A DNA stretch of 64,000 nucleotides from Microcebus murinus (lineage: Eukaryota > Chordata > Mammalia > Primates > Cheirogaleidae): positions 67,535,001 to 67,599,000 of the forward strand of contig NC_134112.1 in assembly GCF_040939455.1 (NCBI RefSeq), given 5' to 3'. This document shows positions 59,061 through 64,000 of the stretch, piece after piece. The notes beneath the pieces are model-generated. The model did no database searches. It saw only the letters and a list, made by a program, of their open reading frames with translations, and was not told the DNA's origin. The translations under genes and the position numbers were made by a program. How positions within the stretch are numbered: the stretch's first letter is position 1; every line of letters starts with the position of its first letter.

Positions 59061-62000
59061 GGAGGAGTAGTTGCCAAAGTCTTAAAGGGGGAGTGAACTT
59101 TGTGTTTTTGAGTTGGCAAAGAAGACTGGAGTGTCTGAAGTTTAGTGGGTGAGAAGAGAGGCAGGAGATGAGATGGGGAGGTAGGCAGGTGCCAAAGCTA
59201 GGTGAGGCCCAGAAACTTGAGCCTGGTGAACTCAGATACCTGCCAGGAGTCTGATCTGGCAGAGGCGGAGGGACTGTGTTAGGGGATGAGGAGTGATTTG
59301 GGAGACACAGGCAAAAACCAGATTCTGCCAAGTCCTATATGGAGGATCCGGGAGACATTACTTCTGCTTACAGCTATGCAAAGAATCCCAAAGAGGCCAT
59401 GACTAAAGTCATTCAAAGAAAACTTTTCATGTTTATACTTTCAAGGAGGTTTTCAGTAGTGACTCTTATGTGTTACTTGTTCTCGAATCAAAGTCATTAA
59501 CAGACACCATGAGAACTTAGAACTCTTCTCAGGTGTGCCTCAAAATTCTGATTAATGTGAAATTTATTTTAGCAACATTTGAGTATACTTACCATGATGG
59601 CAGTTTCTGTAGATGGGACATTAAACTAAGTTGTGTTTTGTAAGAGTCTTCCTATGACTAAAAGGTAAGAGGCAGCACATAATGTCAAGTCGGTAACAAA
59701 TATATGTGATATTTATTAGAGCATGGGAGATTTGCCTCATGGTACAGGAGGCTGACATAGCTAGTCACATACTTTATGTCCATGATTTCCCCTTCATTGC
59801 CATCAACAAAACCTCAAGTTTGTTCACCAGTGAGTCCAACTAAAAATTCTTGTCTTCTAAACTTCCTTGCAGGTAAGGATCATCATGTGACACAGTCTGA
59901 TCAATGGCAGACTGAAGGCAGGCAGAAGTCCCTGGGGAGGGACTTTTATTTTTAGTTCTGAATAAAAAAGGCAAAGTCTGGCTACTGAAAGCCCCTTTTC
60001 CTGTTTCCCCTTGTACTTCCCCTTCCTTCCTGGTATTTGTAATTATTTAGTGACACAATGTTTGGAGCCTTCTAATTTCTTTAAGTATGTTCCAAGACAA
60101 TATGTGGAGATGAAGACCACTGTCCCGAGAAAAGTATGGCTAAACCTTTCTGATACGTGTATTGCTCTAGAGCTAAACTGTAGGCATAAAACTACGGCAC
60201 CCCTCAGAATTCATTATAATACTGAAAGCTATACTCCATGTATGTAATAATATGTAGTTTCTCCCTTTCCTTGATCCCGAAAAATCTAGTTAACAATTAT
60301 TTCTTAAGTGTTCATTTAACATATACTATCTATCATTACAAATGTAACACTTCTTTATGTGTCATGAGAGATACAGAAATGATGAAGACAAGGTTTTTGT
60401 TTTTGGGAAGCTGACAATTTCATGAGATGACAGATGTGTTTACAAATAAGTGTAAAAAAGTGTGTATGTGATATGGTGGGCCATGGCGAGGGCGGCCTCA
60501 GAGAAGCCTCTAAGTGGACGTGAATGGATGTCAAAAGGCTCCAAATGCAGGCAAAGTGCACGTTTCAAGGCCTAGAACCCAGACGTTAGGCCTAAGAGAT
60601 GAGGCTCACAGGGTAGCAAAATTATTGCCCTGTGTAGAGTATAAATTGTTTCTGGATGATAAAGAGCCTGGGGTTACAAAAGGTATTGAGTTTACAACTC
60701 TATGCTCCTGCAACCTGGAGACATCTCGCTCCTTGTGGGCGGAGGGCAATGAACTGCAGATGTGCTTCTACCAGATACAAAGGAGCAACTGGATCCGCTA
60801 ACCTGCATCCTTATGTGGTTTCCTGTACTTGCTACTTCAGGCTTAAAGTAAAAACAATCCTCAGCTGTTGTTCTTTAAATGGCATCTTTGAATAGGCTAT
60901 ATAGGGAGGTCCTAAGTGCCATTAGGGCATTACCATGGGTGTTAAGGAGTTATGACCAGGAAGAAACAATTCCAGCTGGAGGTTTCAGGAAGGTGGCAGC
61001 ATTTGAACTAGCTCTTGAAAGATGGATATCCCTGCAGGCAATATGGTAAAAGAAAAAAAAATTTAAAAAGCTGGATAAAATTTCTTAAGTCACATGAAGG
61101 TGAGAGGAAGGGCACTACAAGAACATGAAGCAATATGAATGATGAAGTGGAGGTAGGAGAACAGAGCTGTGTACTGGAAATGAAGAGCAGTCCAGTTTGG
61201 CCGAAGGACAAGGCATGTATGGGGAAGCAGTGGAAGACGAGGCTGGGAAGGGAGTCAGGGCCAGGCTAAGAGGGTTGGCATTTCATATATTACTAATAGG
61301 AACCATGGAATGTTTCTGAGCAACTGTTAAAGCAGGTGGATTAGTAAAAAGGGATACACAGATAAATCTGGCAGCATTACTGTGCATGAAACATGGGTGA
61401 AAAGACTGGGAGATCCCATAAAATCCCCAGACATGAACTGAGGTCATGTGTGACTGGAGAATAGGACATGAATTTAAAAGTTTTATTTTAAAACGAATTG
61501 TTTGGTTGGGGGGGTGGGGCGGGGAGCAGGAGTGACTAAAGAGAGGAACCATGTATAAATTTGAGCTTTGGAATTTGAACATGTAAGAGGATAATCTCAC
61601 AGTGAACACACAAAGGGAAGACAAGGAAGAGGGAAATTATTTTAGAGATGTTGGGTTGAGGTACAAGTGGGACATTCTGATGGAAATGTGCCACAGACAA
61701 TTGAAAATGAGAGAATGGAGCTCTTGCGAGGGGTGGAGTGGTGGATGAGTCACCTACATTGAGGTGAGTCAGGGGGTTTGGTCTGTCATAAGCATAATAT
61801 ATGAAACTAATAACAGGCCCTATATACATGACAAATGCTGTAACAAGGAAGGCAGCGATCTAGGAGAACCTTGAAGGGAACAAACAAAAAATTCCCCAAA
61901 CAAAAGCACTGTGATTATTGGTATTTATAACTCATGTTGTTTTACCAGCTGTTAAATTCCCAGAAACTCTTATCCCGAATTGACCTCCTGACTGGCAGGT

Positions 62001-62239
62001 AACATTGTTGAAGGGCACGTTCTTGCATAGAAACCCATGACACTGAATCGCCATATATTTCTAGTCTAGAATATGAGACACTCACGAACTACACAACAAA
62101 GTACACGGATGAAAGCACACCTTTTTATTGGGAGTCGGGGGCACAGGGCCCCGAGCCACAGTCCAATTATAGGTCCGGTATTGATGATGGCTAAACTAAT
62201 TCAACAGCTAAAACCATGTCAGTGTTCCCAAGGAGGGGC
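59061..62239. other. Intergenic sequence upstream of IFRD1
   Basis: Only decayed relics are suspected: 59850-60060 resembles the repeat at 41260, and 60930-61030 and 61250-61380 look like ancient relics. No exon was recognised. A G7-T-G4-C-G4 run occurs at 61508-61524. Confidence 0.4.
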
Positions 62240-62465
62240 AGGGAAGGACGGGAGAGGTCAAAGAGAAGAAGGCGAGCCGGGCGAAAGAGGAGCAAAGGTG
62301 ACTGCGTAGCTGCCAGCTGGAAGCTGTCTCTCGTCATCCGGCAGACCCGCCCCATTGCTCACCGCCGGTGGTTACCTCACTCCATTCGAAGGCGGGGGCC
62401 GCGCCGAGGCAGGGGAGGGGTCACGAGAAGGGAAGCGAGTGGGCAGAAAAGCCCGTTGGGAGAAG

Positions 62466-62555
62466 CGGGGCGGAGCCGGGGGAACCGCGGGGGGAGCCGG
62501 GTAGGAGCCGGGGGAAGCGGGGAGGAGCCGGGAGGAGCGGGGAGGAGAGGGGAGG
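62466..62555 (+). repeat. G-rich imperfect tandem repeat, quadruplex-prone
   Basis: A purine-rich tract repeats GGAGCCGGG four times (starts 62472, 62493, 62504, 62524) among GGGG runs and GGAGG units. It holds many G3-G6 tracts with short loops, so several G-quadruplexes are possible on the + strand. It lies 250-340 bases upstream of the inferred IFRD1 start. Confidence 0.7.
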
Positions 62556-62652
62556 CGCCTGGAGGCTCCACCGCCCCGGGCCTACTACGCTCCCCAGCAG
62601 TCAGTGCGGCGACGGAGACCGGCTCCCCGGGCGCCGATGGAAGATTGCGGCG

Positions 62653-62665
62653 TGGGATTTGTAGT
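62653..62665 (-). promoter_or_regulatory. SBS-like element, inverted, upstream
   Basis: TGGGATTTGTAGT reads ACTACAAATCCCA on the minus strand, one base from the SBS core. It lies about 150 bases upstream of the inferred transcription start, the classical position for ZNF143 at promoters. Confidence 0.6.
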
Positions 62666-62716
62666 CAGGGTCCCTGCACCGCCCCGAGGAGGACTCTGGT
62701 GGGGAGATCAGCAGGG

Positions 62717-62723
62717 ATTGGCT
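62717..62723 (-). promoter_or_regulatory. Inverted CCAAT box (NF-Y type)
   Basis: GATTGGCT is the reverse complement of AGCCAATC, a good NF-Y core. It lies about 90 bases upstream of the inferred start site, the usual distance for NF-Y in TATA-poor promoters, and just before an Sp/KLF-type CCCGCCCCC at 62739-62747. Confidence 0.6.
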
Positions 62724-62738
62724 GGTGAGCGTTCAAGT

Positions 62739-62758
62739 CCCGCCCCCTTATGGTGACG
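62739..62758 (+). promoter_or_regulatory. Sp/KLF site followed by CRE half-site
   Basis: CCCGCCCCC (62739-62747) is an Sp/KLF-like GC box. TGACG at 62754-62758 is an ATF/CREB half-site. Both lie 50-70 bases upstream of the inferred start. IFRD1 is known as a stress- and growth-factor-inducible gene, which fits such elements, but a half-site alone is weak evidence. Confidence 0.4.
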
Positions 62759-62775
62759 ACAGGCGGCGGTCTAGC

Positions 62776-62784
62776 TACTTAAGG
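62776..62784 (+). promoter_or_regulatory. Weak TATA-like element
   Basis: TACTTAAGG is the only A/T-rich hexamer in the GC-rich core promoter. It is a poor TATA match; it is listed because it decides the approximate start used for the 5' leader. Confidence 0.3.
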
Positions 62785-62805
62785 CGCCGTGGCCCCGACC
62801 GCCCC

Positions 62806-63034
62806 GCCTTAGCTCCCGCGCTAAAGAGAAACATGTGTCGTTTCCGATCACAGCTCTTCACGGGGATTTCTGCTGCCGCCACCGCCCACTCTTACCCCCG
62901 CCGCTTCTCGCCTCTGTTGTTAGCCGAAGACTCGCCTCTCAGCCGGCCGCCGCACAGACGCACGAGTAAAAAGTGCAGCTCCATCGGCTGATCCTCGCTA
63001 AGCTCCGAGTTTAGGCGGCACTGGGCGTCCCACG
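62806..63034 (+). other. IFRD1: IFRD1 5' untranslated region (approximate start)
   Basis: The 5' end is inferred from a weak TATA-like TACTTAAGG at 62776-62784, which would place initiation about 30 bases downstream. CpG-island promoters often start dispersedly, so the left edge could move by tens of bases. The leader is GC-rich and contains the 52-codon uORF. Confidence 0.5.
62833..62991 (+). CDS. IFRD1 upstream ORF (52 codons)
   Basis: A complete ORF starts ATG at 62833 (A at -3) and stops TGA at 62989-62991, encoding 52 residues that begin MCRFRSQLFTGIS and end KKCSSIG. It ends 43 bases before the IFRD1 start and lies in a different frame, so ribosomes must bypass it or reinitiate to make IFRD1. 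Human IFRD1 mRNA is reported to carry a uORF of this length that lowers translation and mRNA stability and is relieved in stress; this is from memory. The same frame is open further upstream (from 62725), but that ATG lies before the likely transcription start. The peptide is basic and Ser-rich, with no recognisable domain. Confidence 0.8.
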   Translation: MCRFRSQLFTGISAAATAHSYPRRFSPLLLAEDSPLSRPPHRRTSKKCSSIG

Positions 63035-63128
63035 ATGCCGAAGAATAAGAAGCGGAACACTCCCCACCGCGGTGGCAGTGGTGGCGGCGGCGGCTCAGGG
63101 GCAGCTACAGCGGCGGCGGCAACAGCAG
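63035..63128 (+). CDS. IFRD1: IFRD1 (PC4/TIS7), coding part of exon 1
   Basis: The reading frame opens MPKNKKRNTPHRGG, continues with a Gly-rich stretch (residues 13-22) and an Ala/Thr-rich stretch (23-31), and matches the N-terminus of IFRD1 as I know it. It encodes 31 full codons plus the first base of a Gly codon, then meets the donor G|GTAAGG, so the intron is phase 1. The start has A at -3, an adequate Kozak context. IFRD1 is a roughly 450-residue helical-repeat nuclear/cytoplasmic co-regulator that works with histone deacetylase complexes in muscle, neuronal and stress-induced differentiation; all of its folded domain lies in later exons outside the window. Only the low-complexity tail is encoded here, and its GGC/GCG codons are prone to length change. 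Gene identity is confident; exon 2 is not visible. Confidence 0.95.
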
Positions 63129-63195
63129 GTAAGGGGGTATCCCCAGCGCCGGCGTCCGGGTTGCCGGCGGCTGGCGCGTCCCCAGAGTCTCGCGG

Positions 63196-63208
63196 TGGGA
63201 GTTGTAGT
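63196..63208 (-). promoter_or_regulatory. SBS-like element, inverted
   Basis: TGGGAGTTGTAGT reads ACTACAACTCCCA on the minus strand, one base from the SBS core. It sits 51 bases before the exact direct copy, giving a head-to-head pair. Confidence 0.6.
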
Positions 63209-63259
63209 TCTTCTCCCTGGCACACGCTTGTGTCCCTGGGGTGCGCGGTTTGGGATTGA

Positions 63260-63275
63260 ACTACAATTCCCAGCG
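63260..63275 (+). promoter_or_regulatory. ZNF143/THAP11 (SBS) element, direct
   Basis: The sequence ACTACAATTCCCAGCG matches the SBS core ACTACAATTCCCAGC exactly. This motif recruits ZNF143 and THAP11/HCFC1 at many housekeeping promoters. It lies 130 bases into intron 1, inside the CpG island. Confidence 0.75.
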
Positions 63276-64000
63276 TGCCCTGGGCGCCGTGCTCGCGCGA
63301 TTTGGGTCTGGCATGCGAACCGGACTCTGGAGCACCGGCCATGGGGGCAGGGAGGAGTGGGTCCTTGGATATGAGTGTGCCGGGACAGGGGGTGACCGGG
63401 AGCTGGACGGAAGAGGAGCTATCCTCAGAGGCTGCTGCTACCTTTCCTGAGCTCTCCCTGGCGAAGGGTGGGGTAGAGCTCGGGGTTATGTCCGTGCTGT
63501 CACTGGCCCCCTCTGATCCCGCGCTCCAACATGGAGTTCTGGGGAATGCCAAACAAACGTCCGGCGGGTTTGGACCGGCCCTTGCGTCACGCGGCCTGAG
63601 CATCGCACGATGGGCCCGGGATGACGCAGAGGCGCCCGCGTGGCTTCCCAGCTCTCTGCCTTCTATCGCGTCGCGCGTGTCCACCGGGCCGGGCGGAGGT
63701 GTCGGAGGCTGGGGGCCACTGCCGCACCCCTAAGCTCTGCTCCTTCCCCTAACTGGCACCTCCAGAAGCCCCCAAACCCCAGGCTCCAGTGCGACCAGCA
63801 GAGGCGACCTCCCACTCCCAGGGGCAGAAAACGCGTTTTCCTTTGTGCTGCATTCTATATGTTCTCTGCAATGAGTCCCGGATAGGCAGGGTGATGAGGA
63901 TCTCAGGTTGCAATTGGCCAAAAGTTAGGGGTTTTGTGTCCTTGCTACAGAGTTGAAGCTTTTCCTGGATGGATAGGTGCTTAACTGAACTTACGTTCTC

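Larger units (their letters stand above)
62240..63720. promoter_or_regulatory. CpG-island promoter of IFRD1
   Basis: CG dinucleotides are dense here and scarce over the preceding 62 kb. The island covers the promoter, 5' leader, exon 1 and the start of intron 1, and explains the many spurious long ORFs on both strands in this interval. Islands like this are normally unmethylated in the germline and may fire in both directions, but no transcript in the opposite direction is evident from sequence. Confidence 0.9.
63129..64000 (+). other. IFRD1: IFRD1 intron 1, 5' part
   Basis: The intron begins GTAAGGGGG at 63129. Its first 600 bases remain CpG-rich and hold two SBS motifs (63196-63208 inverted, 63260-63275 direct) and GCGTCAC/TGACGCA sequences near 63584 and 63621. 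From about 63730 the composition falls back toward the genomic mean. No acceptor or second exon was recognised before the window ends. Confidence 0.8.

Noticed and set aside
62216..62728. 170-codon plus-strand ORF upstream of IFRD1
   Set aside because: Its Gly/Arg/Glu-rich product comes from the purine-rich tandem repeat, and it lies upstream of the inferred start.
62998..63684. 228-codon minus-strand ORF across IFRD1 exon 1
   Set aside because: It lies wholly in the CpG island, is antisense to a known exon, and is Pro/Ala/Ser-rich without a domain. GC-rich DNA lacks stop codons, so long frames are expected.

Overview
This window is primate nuclear DNA, most likely from a strepsirrhine of the lemur type. 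The Alu copies carry the strepsirrhine-style right arm (GCTGTGAGCTAGGCTGATGC followed by CACGGCACTC) and the AATTAATTGGCCAACTAA-type linker. They sit among mammalian L2/MIR relics, L1 layers of several ages, MaLR LTRs and U6 retropseudogenes. The species cannot be fixed from the sequence alone.

The one protein-coding gene I can support is the 5' end of IFRD1 (interferon-related developmental regulator 1, PC4/TIS7), on the + strand at the right edge. A CpG-rich promoter covers about 62240-63720. A 52-codon upstream ORF lies at 62833-62991. The IFRD1 start codon is at 63035, and exon 1 ends at a GTAAGG splice donor after base 63128. The rest of the gene lies beyond the window. Three ZNF143/THAP11-type (SBS) elements, an inverted CCAAT box, an Sp/KLF site and a CRE half-site mark the promoter.

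Bases 1 to about 62200 show no exon, tRNA, rRNA or protein-coding retrogene that I can defend. In human, ZNF277 lies upstream of IFRD1, so this is probably the ZNF277-IFRD1 intergenic interval, but that is inference from known synteny. Region by region: 0.5-8.2 kb is rich in L2, MIR and old L1 3' ends. At 8.65-20.8 kb there are six Alus (one with a poly-G tail, one a short monomer), an antisense L1 carrying a U6 retropseudogene, and long CT/GA arrays. At 24.56 kb there is a 208-bp non-autonomous hAT element with perfect 8-bp target duplications. At 31.0-33.4 kb one old L1 holds three Alus and a solo LTR. At 34.6-35.6 kb there is a 5'-truncated L1 with a 14-bp duplication, and at 38.6-42.0 kb an older L1 followed by old repeats and a MaLR LTR. 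At 54.4-55.3 kb an Alu is split by a probable solo LTR. At 56.2 and 58.1 kb there are two diverged copies of a 200-bp block.

I see no sign of an undescribed system such as a gene cluster, CRISPR array or novel operon-like unit. The most informative items are the IFRD1 uORF and SBS architecture, and several insertions whose edges can be read to the base. Family names for repeats come from memory of consensus sequences; ends marked approximate need a repeat-library search.
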